From Paramoeba atlantica (Eukaryota > Discosea): a stretch of DNA of 64,000 bases. This document shows positions 54,468 to 64,000 of this stretch, piece after piece. The number at the start of each line of letters is the position of its first letter. Position 1 is the first letter of the stretch. Made by a program: the position numbers and the translations under genes. The notes beneath the pieces were generated by a model that had not been told where the DNA came from, did not search any database, and was given only the letters and a program-made list of their open reading frames with translations. The DNA lies in contig CDRNVI010000196.1 of assembly GCA_977017575.1 (NCBI GenBank), positions 1 to 64,000 of the forward strand, in the 5' to 3' direction.

Positions 54468-56882
54468 ATGGAGAGAAAGAGCATTTCTCTTTTTATTCTC
54501 TTTTGTTGTTTCTTTTCTTTTCTCCTTGCTGGTCTGGAGGAGGTGGAGAGATGTGAGGAAGGTTGGGTGGGAGTTGATTGTAGTCTCTATGCTCCGCTCG
54601 CAGAGCCAGACAATATCTACACCGGATCGTTGTCGAGAAACCGATGGAGGTACTTTAACATCAAGATCTTAGGTTTCTTTCTTTCTTTTCTTTTCTTTCT
54701 TTCTTCTTTGATTCTTTTTCTCTCTGATTTTCTTTCATTCTTTTTCAGAGCCTTCTGTGAAAGTCGTTGTGACTTTAACTCAAGGAGAATCTTGTGATGG
54801 ATTAGACTTGTATGTGAGAGAATTGACACTTCCAACATTTGGTGGGTTTATCAGTCGAAATCTTTCGGATTTCACTGAAAAATCCTTAGAATTTGAAGCT
54901 CCTGGTTTGCTCTTTTCTCACTTCTTGTCTTTTTTCGAGATGTGTGAGTGTGGAGATTTTGCTTTCTGACCACAAATTTCAAGAGGGGTTTTATTACTTT
55001 GGTATTTTTGGGTTCCGAGACTGCGGTGAGTTTACCCTCAGTTACACTGTATTATCAGCATGCGATTGTGCAACCCCTCAGAGTGGTGAATGTCTTGCGG
55101 GATCAAATAAATGTACTTGCGCTGCGGGCTATGTAGGTCCTAAGTGTTCTCTTGAATATACACCTTCTCCTTCTGGTCAACAAAACGCTCGAAGTAACTT
55201 TGAAGGGTGGTCTTACTATGCAATTGAAGTCGATGAACAACCTCGCCAATTACGATTTGAGCTCCGAAAAGGAGGAGATGAAGATACCACCGATTTTCTT
55301 GATATGTATGTTGCTGCGAATCGTCCTCCTTTTATTCATGACTATGATTATCGAACTATTGGTCGTAGTGATCAAACTTTGGAGAGAATCCTTCTTTCTC
55401 AGGTTTCTTGTTTTTATTCCTATACTATTTTCTCAATATTGAGCCGGACAATGAATAATTTATTTTCAAAAAAAAAAACAAGCCTGATGCAAACACGGTG
55501 TACTTTTTTGCAGTCCATGCAATTCAAATATCCACCTTCCATGTGATTGCAGAACTCTCACCTTTGGGCGATGAGTGTCTGAACCAATGCTCAAACCATG
55601 GTAAGCCCCCATTTCTCTTTTCAATTTTTTAAAACAAAGAGAACATGACAAAAGAAAAAAAAATGGATGGATAGGTCCCTGTGCTAATGGAATTTGTCGA
55701 TGTAACCCTGGTTTTTCTGGGCCCTCATGTGAACATATGGATAATGGTCTCTCTTTGGGAGATTCTCAAACTGGGTCTCTTTTATCTTTAAATGTGATTT
55801 TTAATTAATTTTTTTTTTAACTTTTAATTTGAATCAGATATGCCGATCAGGGTGCTTGGAACTATTATTGGATTGATGTTGATACTGCAACCAATGCTGT
55901 GGTCCATATGGAACAAGTTAATTTTTGATTGGATCAGAAGAAAGAACTTTCTTGAAAGAAAGAGAAACTGATTTTTTGAAATTATTTTTCAGCCACCAGA
56001 CCGGGCAGATTGTGATTTGTATCTTAAAAGGGGGGGAGTTCCCAATTTCTTCAATTATGATCTTGCTGAATTCTCTACTGAATCATATTTTCCACTTGCC
56101 ATTCCAAATCCTGGTGGAATCTGGTTTTTTTTTCTTTTTCTCCACTTTCCCCTCTCTCCTTTCATCTTTTGTCTTTCCATTTTTGTTTCATTTTTTTTTT
56201 AAAAAAAATTGATTTGTGTGTTCTTTGAAAAAAGGCATATTGGAGTTTTTGGATTCCTGGAATGTGAATATACCATGTCAGTTCACATTGAGGTGGATTG
56301 CAACTGTGCTGTCAATGGTCATGGGATGTGTCAACCTGGCCAAACTGAATGTATTTGTAGTCAAGGGTGGGGCGGTTTTGACTGCAATGTTCCTGTGGCT
56401 CCTCTTCAAATGTTTTTTTTTTTTTTTAAACAATTATTTAACAATGTTTTTTTTTGTCAAGTTTTTCAATTTTTAATCAAATTTTTTTTTAGAAATGTTC
56501 CAATGAAAGACCAGGCAGTTTCTATCCACAGCTGGACTTTTTACTCTTTTGAAGTTCCAGCCAAGTGCAGTGGTGTGACTGTGGCAATCCGTGAGACAAA
56601 TACAGCTGGAAGTTTATGGCTCTATGTCAATGCAAAAGAAGCTCCAACTTTAATTTCTTTTGATTATACAGAACAATCAACTACATCTGCTCTCCATCAA
56701 ATTGATTTTATTCCTGATTTTATTTCTGGTTTTTTTTTTTTTCCTTCTCTCTTTTTCTTAGTTTGTGAAAGCTGACCACTCTTTCTCAAGAAAATGTTCT
56801 AATCATTGGTGTGTTTGCGAATCCATATGCGTCACAAAACCTAGTAATTTTTGATCTTGTTGCTTGGCATACTCCTTTTTAA
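54468..56882 (+). CDS. Secreted EGF-like/PPC-like modular protein
   Basis: MERKSISLFILFCCFFSFLL (signal peptide; an upstream in-frame ATG at 54405 is possible). Four modules alternate an EGF-like segment with a beta-sandwich: CEEGWVGVDC; CDCATPQSGECLAGSNKCTC; CSNHGPCANGICRCNPGFSG; CAVNGHGMCQPGQTECICSQ. The sandwiches share a WxYYxIxV...LDLYV...P pattern (WSYYAIEVDEQPRQLRFEL, WNYYWIDVDTATNAVVHM, WTFYSFEVPAKCSGVTVAI) resembling bacterial pre-peptidase C-terminal (PPC) domains. The last exon ends VFANPYASQNLVIFDLVAWH, stop at 56880-56882. No membrane segment, so probably extracellular; ligand unknown. The splice site before the last exon is inferred. Confidence 0.7.
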
Positions 56883-56888
56883 GATTCG

Positions 56889-56894
56889 AATAAA
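56889..56894 (+). terminator. AATAAA poly(A) signal candidate, EGF gene
   Basis: Hexamer only 7 bases after the stop codon. Confidence 0.5.
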
Positions 56895-57239
56895 TTCTTG
56901 GTTTGTAATTCCGATTTCAGAAAATCGAACCAAAAACTTTTTGGAAACATTTGATTTTTAAAAAAATATCAAATAAAAGAACAAAAGAAAAGTTTCCTTC
57001 TTGCCCGTTTCTCGCTCCATCCCGAAAGTCATATTGTGCGGGGAAAAGGGATCCTTTTTTAAACTTTCAAACTGCTGACTTTAATTTTTGGTGCTGTTTT
57101 GAAATGTTCCCAATTTTTGGTTTCAACTCACCGTTTATTTTCACTTTTCTTGGACGAAAGACCAATCTCAGAGAGACAAAGACAAAAAGACAAAAAGACA
57201 AAGACGCGGACAAAGACAAGATAAGACACACCCCAAAAC
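56895..57239. promoter_or_regulatory. Upstream region of the secreted LRR gene
   Basis: About 345 bases, with a short AGACAAA/GACAAAAA direct repeat at 57170-57225. No defined promoter motif. Confidence 0.4.
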
Positions 57240-59756
57240 ATGATTCACTTTTTGCTGGTCTCTTCTCTTTTCTTTTTTTCTTTTTTGGTGTTGAATGGTG
57301 ACCAAACAAATAGTTTTCTCTTTTGTTTGTTTTTTGTCCAGTACACGGAGCTTCAAGTGCTGAGACACAAGGTTTTCTCTCTTTCTCTCTCTCTCTTTTT
57401 CTCCCTCTCTCCTTTCCTTTCTCTCTTCCCCTTTTCTCTCTCTCTTTCTCATAATCTTTTGAAAAGCTTTGACCAATTTTTACACTTCAACAAATGGCGC
57501 AAATTGGACATTCAACAAAGGATGGTTGAGTGGTGATCCTTGTTCTGGTAATTGGCTTGGTGTTGGATGTAGTCAAAACTCCAATGTTATCTTTTTGTAT
57601 GTTCCTTTTTTTCTTTTTTCTTTTTTGATATTTTCTTTTTTTTTCTTTTGGTTTTTTGTTCAAAGTGTTTTTTTGTTCTCTTTTTTCTCTCTCTTGTTCT
57701 CATTTTTTATTCAATTTTTCAAAAGGAGTTTGAGACAAAACAATTTAGTTGGAACAATTCCCTCTGATTTTGGATCTCTGTCAAATTTGACCCGCTTGTA
57801 TGCGTTTTTTCTTTTTTTTCTTCCTTTTTTTCTTGATTCTTTTTCATTTTATTATTTCAAATTATGTTTTTATCAATATATTGATTCCTATAAAAAATTG
57901 ATCCTTTTTTATAGGAATTTGGAGGACAATTCTTTGTATGGCGACGTTCCTTCTTCTTTTTCCCAACTTACAAACTTGGAGAATTTGTATTTTTTTTTTT
58001 TTTAAAAACAATTTATTTCGATAATCTAAATTATCTTCCTTTTGGTTCTGTGAATAATTCTTGTTTTTTCTTTTCTTTTCTTTATTCTTTCTTTTTGATA
58101 GGGTTCTTACTTCAAATTCATTGAGTGGAGAAATTTTTGAAATTCTTGGATCAACAACTCAATTGGGTCTCATGTATATTTTTCTTTTTCTTTTTCTTTT
58201 CTTTTTCTCTTTCTTTTGTGATTCATTAAAAATGAAAAAAAAAGATTTTTCGCCCACAACAAGTTTACAGGAACGATCCCCACTCAAATCGGGAACACAT
58301 TTCTTTTTGACTTGTAAGATTTTTCATTTCTTTTATTTATTCTTCATTTTTTTCTGTTCTTTTTTTCAAGTGATTTTCATTGTTTTGTCTTCTTTCCTCC
58401 TTTCTCATTTTTCTCTTCAAATCATTTTAGGTATTTGGAGCATAACTCTTTCTCTGGATCAGTTCCGACTACACTTGGAACATTAGGAAATGGAGGACTT
58501 TTCGATATGTTTGTTATTTGTTATTTTTGTTTTTATATTTGTTTCTAAAACTAAATGGGCTCAATTATCTTTCTTTTCTGCTTTCTCTTTTTCTTTGTTT
58601 CTCCCTTTTTTCTTTTCTTTTCTTTTAGTTACCTCAATCATAACCAATTGTCGGGATCACTCCCAACTGAAATAGGGCTCCTTACAAATGCTTTTGATCT
58701 GTTATTTTTTCTCTTTTATTATAAAGCTATTTTTAAGTTTTAATTTTTCACTAATGTCTTTTTTCTTTTCTTTTCTTTTAGTTACCTCAATGATAACCAA
58801 TTATCAGGATCACTTCCAACTGAAATAGGGAATTGGCAGAATATTTTTCAAGTGTATTTCTTTCTTTCAGTTATTCTTGTTGTTGTTTTTGTTTTAATAC
58901 AAAAAGAGAGAAAAAAAGCAATAGAAGAAAAGAGAAATTTGAAGAGAAATTTTTTTTTGTTTGATTTTTTTTTTTCATTCTTTCTCTCTTTTCTTTTTTT
59001 ATAGACGTTTGCATAACAACCAATTCTCTGGCTCACTTCCAACTGAAATTGCAAATATTAGTCCTTTTGAAATGTACAATTTTCATTCTTTTCTCCCTCT
59101 TTCTTCTCATTTCTTTATTAACTTATTCTTTTTTAGGAGTCTCAATAACAACGCATTTGAAGGAGATATTCCTGCAATGAGTTCACCTTTTAGATTGTAT
59201 GATATTTCTTTCAAATTTCTCTCTCTAACCGCTTTTTTTTTTTGTTCTCTTATGATTTTTTCTTTCTTTCTGATCTTTCTTTTAGATTTATGCAACACAA
59301 CAAATTTACAGGAACATTTCCACAATCTCTCTTCGATACTTTTACTTTGTATAATTTTTTTTTTTTAAATTTAATTATTTTCTTTTATGTCTTCTTTTTC
59401 AATTTAAAATTTCCTTTCCCTTGTTCTTCTCTTTCCTCTTTTCTTTTGCTTAGGGATCTTTCTCATAATTCACTGAAAGGAACAATTCCATCAAGCCAGT
59501 TTGGTCCTGTAAATTTGTAATTTCCTTTTTAAACTTTTTTTACAATTCCTTCAACATCCTAAAAAAAAATGTGATCAGGCGAGCAGCAAATAATTTTTTC
59601 AGTGGTTCAATTGAAAATGCTGATTGGCTTTGTGAAGTTGAATATCTTGATCTGAGTGGCAATTTCATTGAATGTCCCCTTCTATCTTGTTGTTCTGAAA
59701 AGGGGAATGGTGGTTGTGTTATGAGTCCTGATCTCCCATGCTATCCTTCTTCATAG
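57240..59756 (+). CDS. Secreted leucine-rich-repeat protein
   Basis: [19 protein letters not shown] is a signal peptide. The N-cap (LTNFYTSTNGANWTFNKGWL; GDPCSGNWLGVGC) matches that of the LRR-PARP receptor with the same intron phases. About eleven LRRs follow, nearly all one per exon with phase-2 borders: LRQNNLVGTIPSDFGSLSNL, LEDNSLYGDVPSSFSQLTNL, LNHNQLSGSLPTEIG, LNDNQLSGSLPTEIG, LHNNQFSGSLPTEIA, MQHNKFTGTFPQSLF, LSHNSLKGTIPSSQFG. The C-terminal cap is CPLLSCCSEKGNGGC, comparable with [15 protein letters not shown] of the receptor. It stops at 59754-59756 with no stalk, membrane segment or enzyme domain, so it looks like the ectodomain alone: a candidate soluble partner or decoy for the receptor (inference). 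Confidence 0.85.
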
Positions 59757-59783
59757 TTTTTTCTTCTTTTTTCCTTTTTTTTG

Positions 59784-59789
59784 AATAAA
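59784..59789 (+). terminator. AATAAA poly(A) signal candidate, LRR gene
   Basis: Hexamer about 28 bases after the LRR gene stop. Confidence 0.5.
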
Positions 59790-60302
59790 ATTGACTGTTA
59801 TCTTTCATGTGATTAGTTCCAAATCTTCTGGACAATCTCATTTCCATTCGAGAAAATGAAAAATGAGAACTTCACTCTAAAACGAAGGCGCTAAAAGTTC
59901 TGTTGCTTTTTTATTTTCGGAGGAAACGGGAAGAAAAAAGGAGAAGAAGAACAAGAGGAGGAGGGGATTGTGTCGAAGATCTATCAAAGTTTAGATGACT
60001 TATTGGCTTGTCGTATCCTGGCAACAGACTGGCGACAATTTGGGATATGTGACATTCACTTTGCGATAACCAGCAACTTGCGACAACGAGTCCGTTTGAT
60101 TGAAAATAATACAAAGGAGGTTCCTATTTTTGGGATAAGGAGGATCCTTTTCTCAGTTTCTGTCACCCGTTTTCTGAACTTTTATTTGTCTGTTTTCGTC
60201 TCTCTCTCCTATTTGGATTGGTTCAACGGTTTGTGTATTCTTCCAGAGGGAATTAAGAAGATCAACTTCACCAAATCAAAAAACTCTCTTTCAAGAAAAG
60301 GC
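59790..60302. promoter_or_regulatory. Upstream region of ankyrin gene 5
   Basis: Complex sequence with higher GC than introns. A frame is open from about 59970 into the ankyrin start, but its residues match nothing and the family start is at 60303. Two gcgacaa motifs lie near 60031 and 60072. Confidence 0.4.
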
Positions 60303-61540
60303 ATGACTGACGTTTCGCAAAATCTTTTTGCTGCGATTGGTGAGGGAGATGAACGACTTGTGAAAGATCTTCTTCAAAAACAAGAAAGCATTCTGAACTT
60401 TCAAACTGAGGTTTTTTTCTTTTTGTTTCTTTCTTTCTTTCGAGTTTGTTTGATTGGTTGCTGTGATAGTCCGGATTTTCCCCTTTTCATCAAGCTGCTT
60501 TGGTCGGTAGAGAAGAAATTGCGAAAATTTTGGTTCAATATGGCGCTAAGATTGATATTCAAAAAGAAGTTTTGATTCTTTTTTTTTCTTGACATTCTCT
60601 TTTGTTTTGAAATGGGTGTTGTTAATTGTTGATTCCTTTTTTTTGTGAAGGATGGGGTGGTTCCTCTCCACCTCGCTGCTGAATTGCGCAGAGAAGAAAT
60701 GGTGAAATTTTTGATTGAGGATGGAGCAAAGATTGATATTCAAGACAATGTTTTGATTCTTTTTTTTTCTTGTCCTTCTCTTTTGTTGAAAACAAAAGAA
60801 CCAAAGGAGTGTTGTTTTGTTTGTTTGTCGGTCTAATCTCATTTTCTTTTCTTTGTTTTTGCTGGTTTGTGTTAGGAAGGATTTACCCCTCTCCACTATG
60901 CTGCGCTTGAAGGTTTTGAAGACATCACGGAAATTTTGGTTAAACATGGAGCTAATCTTGATCTTCAAGATCAAGTTTTTATTTTTTATCTTTTTTTATT
61001 GATGTTCTATTTTGTATTCACACAAACAACAAACAACACTCCATCTTTTGATCTTTTCTGTTGACACTCCCCCAATTCAAAACAATCTCAAATATTGTCT
61101 CATTTTCTTTTCTTTTCTTAATTTTATTGATTTGGAATTTAGAATAAAGCTACCCCTCTTCATTATGCTGCTGAAGAAGGTTTTGAAGAAATTGTGGAAC
61201 TTTTGGTTTCACATGGAGCAAAGATTGATATTCAAAATGAAGTATTTTGATTTTATCTTTGTTGACATTATTTGAAAGTGTTTTTAATGTTTGGATTGAT
61301 TGGTTGATTGATTTGTAGTGTGAGGATGGAGTGTGGATATTTTTTTTTAAAACTCTTATTAGGATTATCAAACAGTCTTTGAGATTGCAAAAAATCAACA
61401 AATTGTTGAATTGATCAACGCATTAAACGTTTGATTTTCCCTTTTTATTTTCTTTTCACATTTTTTGAATTTTAATCTTCATTTTTTTTTGATCACAGAG
61501 GAAAAATATCAAACCAGCAAAAATTGCTGGTTTGAACTGA
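60303..61540 (+). CDS. Ankyrin-repeat protein 5 (subtelomeric)
   Basis: Starts MTDVSQNLFAAIGEGDERLV at 60303, the family N-cap. Single-repeat phase-0 exons read HQAALVGREEIAKILVQYGA (about 60470-60570), DGVVPLHLAAELRREEMVKF, EGFTPLHYAALEGFEDITEI and NKATPLHYAAEEGFEEIVEL. The partial repeat DYQTVFEIAKNQQIVELINA and end exon RKNIKPAKIAGLN follow, with TGA 61538-61540. The tail lacks the extended basic run of genes 1, 3 and 4. It lies less than 2 kb from the telomere and is the most diverged of the five ankyrin genes. Function is inferred only as protein binding. Confidence 0.8.
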
Positions 61541-61594
61541 AAAGTTTAAATAAATCAAAAGGTTTCCTCTTAAAATTTTGGATCAAAATTGATA

Positions 61595-62362
61595 TCAACC
61601 ATTTTTCTCTTCAAAACCCTCCTTTTTCAGGAACAAGTATTGCGGGAACCCAGTTGACGTGAAAGAAATAGAACATGAGACCAAACTGGCTGTGGCATCA
61701 TCACTCACACGCTCATTACTCCAAACAGAAAGTGATGCAACAAATCCGAGTTCCAGAGTTCCAAGAAAATACCAGAAGATTGGAACCCAAGGTTGAGAGA
61801 AAAAATAATTCAAGACCATCAGAATAAAGATAGCAAAAGAAGAGATGATTCCAACAACCAACACAATTAATCGAGTTGATGTGGGCCTGTGAGCATATGG
61901 TTCTGGGAGATTGTCTTCATCACTGTTAGGAAGACAATGAAACTAAGGAAGTTGTTGAAACTTGTTCATAACTCCAGGATCGTCAAATTGATATGAATGA
62001 AGCTCTGAATCCTCCCAAAAGAAGTCAAGAAATTGATCTTCTCCAAATTGGATGGCTCCTCTTTTTTGAGTCGGAACACTTTTGCAAGGAAGGAAAATTA
62101 CTTTGTCTGATGAAGTGAGATCAAGAAGGAAGATTTTACCAGATAACCCAATCCCAGTAGCTGGTATAAGTGAATAAATCACTACTTCTTGAGTTCCAAA
62201 AGTGATGAGGTTGAGAGATTGAGAACAAACAAGTGGGATTGCGAAAGATTTTTCAGGCTTGAAAGAGGGGGTGCGGGCAATAGTTGGGAGGAACCCATTC
62301 ATGAAGAAGAACCCAAACATGATGTAATACCAATAGAATTGAAAGGTCTGCAGACAAAACAT
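61595..62362 (-). CDS. Small subtelomeric membrane protein, unknown
   Basis: Two frames on the minus strand, 62362-61943 (MFCLQTFQFYWYYIMFGFFF...) and a frame ending at 61595, join in phase if a 45-base GT-AG intron at about 61921-61965 is removed (VMN|NDEDNLPEPYAHRPTS). The joined product is about 225 residues with an N-terminal hydrophobic stretch (possible signal), an extracytoplasmic-looking middle (FAIPLVCSQSLNLITF, GKIFLLDLTSSDKVIFLPC) and two hydrophobic segments (LIVLVVGIISSFAIFILMVL; VPIFWYFLGTLELGFVASL). I do not recognise the family. The short intron and exact start are inferred. Confidence 0.45.
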
Positions 62363-62418
62363 GTAGAGTAGTAAAGGAGTTTTTATTGCCTTTTTATCAA
62401 AATCTTAGTTGATTATTG

Positions 62419-63267
62419 CACACGAGCAATGTGCGCTACTCTGAAGACACTTGGCTCTATTCGTTTGATCCGACTCTTGATCTTCTCCAAGTCAATTCCC
62501 AATCTCCTTCAAGTTGACCCTTGGTCTCCTCCAAGTCGACCTTCTGTGAATCTAAATAAAGAACACCATTGATGATGTCATCAGGAAGTTTCTCGCTTTT
62601 TCGTGAGACTTCTGAGGACTGCTCTTCAGTTGTCCATTCAACATATTTCTGACACGCCTTCTTTAGTCTGTACCAAAGTAGACGTGTTCATTGGTGATGC
62701 CGGTTTTGATTTTCGGAACTCACACTCACTTTCGATACTGAGATTGAACATTTGTTCTTTGAATTGAAACAACAACAGTGCCTTGTTTTCGCGAACAAAC
62801 ATTCTGGTGAAGTTTTTTCCTGGAGGCCAGGTTTCCTCTGCACACGAGCAATGTGCGCTACTCTGAAGACACTTGGCTCTCTGCTCTATTCGTTTGATCC
62901 GACTCTTGATCTTCTCCAAGTCAATTCCCAATCTCCTTCAAGTCGACCCTTGGTCTCCTCCAAGTCGATCTTCTGTGAATCTAAATAAAGAACACCATTG
63001 ATGATGTCATCAGGAAGTTTCTCGCTTTTTCGTGAGACTTCTGAGGACCGCTCTTCAGTTGTCCATTCAACATATTTCTGACACGCCTCCTTTAGTCTGT
63101 ACCAAAGTAGACGTGTTCATTGGCGACGCCGGTTTTGATTTTCGGAACTCACGCTCACTTTCGATACCGAGATTGAACATTTGTTCTTTAAATTGAAACA
63201 ACAACAGTGCCTTGTTTTCGCGAACAAACATTCTGGTGAGGTTTTCTCCTGGAGGCCAGGTTTCCTC
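62419..63267. repeat. Subtelomeric tandem repeat, two copies
   Basis: A unit of about 420 bases, starting gcacacgagcaatgtgcgct and ending ggccaggtttcctc, occurs at 62419-62835 and 62836-63267. The second copy has a small ctctgctctat-type insertion. Identity is high, with scattered substitutions. Frames are open for 60-100 codons on both strands in parts, but no family was recognised. Located just inside the telomere. Confidence 0.9.
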
Positions 63268-63444
63268 ACAACAACCGATCTTCTACTTTCGATCGTTTAT
63301 CTTCTTTTTGAGTCGGCTATTTTTCCACCAATTGGTTTTTTGAGCGAGCGACTTTTCTTTTTTTTTAACTTTAAGCACCAGTTTTCCCATTGGGTTTTTC
63401 TACTGCTCTGAGCCCATTGTATTGTATTCTTCGATTTCATCTAA
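63268..63444. other. Telomere-adjacent unique sequence
   Basis: About 175 bases between the subtelomeric repeat and the telomere. No feature recognised. Confidence 0.5.
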
Positions 63445-64000
63445 TTAGGGTTTAGGGTTTAGGGTTTAGGGTTTAGGGTTTAGGGTTTTAGGGTTTAGGG
63501 TTTAGGGTTTAGGGTTTAGGGTTTAGGGTTTAGGGTTTAGGGTTTAGGGTTTAGGGTTTAGGGTTTAGGGTTTAGGGTTTAGGGTTTAGGGTTTAGGGTT
63601 TAGGGTTTAGGGTTTAGGGTTTAGGGTTTAGGGTTTAGGGTTTAGGGTTTAGGGTTTAGGGTTTAGGGTTTAGGGTTTAGGGTTTAGGGTTTAGGGTTTA
63701 GGGTTTAGGGTTTAGGGTTTAGGGTTTAGGGTTTAGGGTTTAGGGTTTAGGGTTTAGGGTTTAGGGTTTAGGGTTTAGGGTTTAGGGTTTAGGGTTTAGG
63801 GTTTAGGGTTTAGGGTTTAGGGTTTAGGGTTTAGGGTTTAGGGTTTAGGGTTTAGGGTTTAGGGTTTAGGGTTTAGGGTTTAGGGTTTAGGGTTTAGGGT
63901 TTAGGGTTTAGGGTTTAGGGTTTAGGGTTTAGGGTTTAGGGTTTAGGGTTTAGGGTTTAGGGTTTAGGGTTTAGGGTTTAGGGTTTAGGGTTTAGGGTTT
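63445..64000 (+). repeat. Telomere, (TTTAGGG)n
   Basis: About 79 uninterrupted copies of TTTAGGG to the window end, reading outward with the G-rich strand as +, which fixes this as the right chromosome end. One eight-base variant (TTTTAGGG) is at about 63486-63493. Confidence 0.98.

Overview
The window is the right-hand end of a nuclear chromosome of a unicellular eukaryote. It ends in about 555 bases of TTTAGGG repeat (from 63445) reading outward on the + strand. All three stop codons are used as stops, so the code is standard. Introns are numerous, short, GT-AG and extremely pyrimidine-rich on the sense strand, so CT-rich runs flip to GA-rich runs when gene direction changes. Histone H3, p97/CDC48, adenosylhomocysteinase, acyl-CoA-binding protein and a Ulp1 protease are clearly eukaryotic. 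TTTAGGG occurs in plants, green algae, some alveolates, oomycetes and other protists; I cannot fix the lineage and would call it an intron-rich protist.

Layout. 1-3.1 kb: 3' part of a membrane protein with a kexin-type P domain and a Pro/Ser/Thr stalk. 3.4-4.8 kb: small gene, perhaps SPRY-like. 10.1-5.2 kb (minus): C2 domain, long coiled coil, tail anchor. 10.5-13.7 kb: HS2ST-like sulfotransferase. 26.2-14.0 kb (minus): a 12-kb gene encoding two tandem kexin-like protease/P-domain units whose catalytic residues are all replaced, then a stalk, transmembrane segments and an acidic tail. 26.9-28.5 kb: ankyrin gene. 29.3-31.1 kb: DUF4331 protein with almost no introns. 36.6-31.4 kb (minus): three related ankyrin genes, two in a roughly 2-kb segmental duplication. 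40.5-37.1 kb (minus): a leucine-rich-repeat receptor whose cytoplasmic part is a PARP-type ADP-ribosyltransferase. 44.8-41.0 kb (minus): Ulp1/SENP protease. 45.1-53.2 kb: housekeeping block (ACBP, histone H3, SAHH, CDC48). 54.3-53.5 kb (minus): intronless methyltransferase. 54.5-56.9 kb: secreted EGF protein. 57.2-59.8 kb: secreted LRR protein. 60.3-61.5 kb: fifth ankyrin gene. 62.4-61.6 kb (minus): small membrane protein. 62.4-63.3 kb: two-copy subtelomeric repeat, then telomere.

Themes. Much of the window encodes a cell surface: receptor, stalked pseudo-protease proteins, EGF and LRR secreted proteins, a probably GPI-anchored DUF4331 protein and a Golgi sulfotransferase. The strongest novelty candidates are the LRR-TM-PARP receptor and the tandem pseudo-kexin. 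Repeat proteins are built from one repeat per exon with symmetric phases (ankyrin 0-0, LRR 2-2), and several genes carry tandem duplications spanning an exon edge. No CRISPR array, insertion sequence, rRNA, convincing tRNA or virus-like element was seen.
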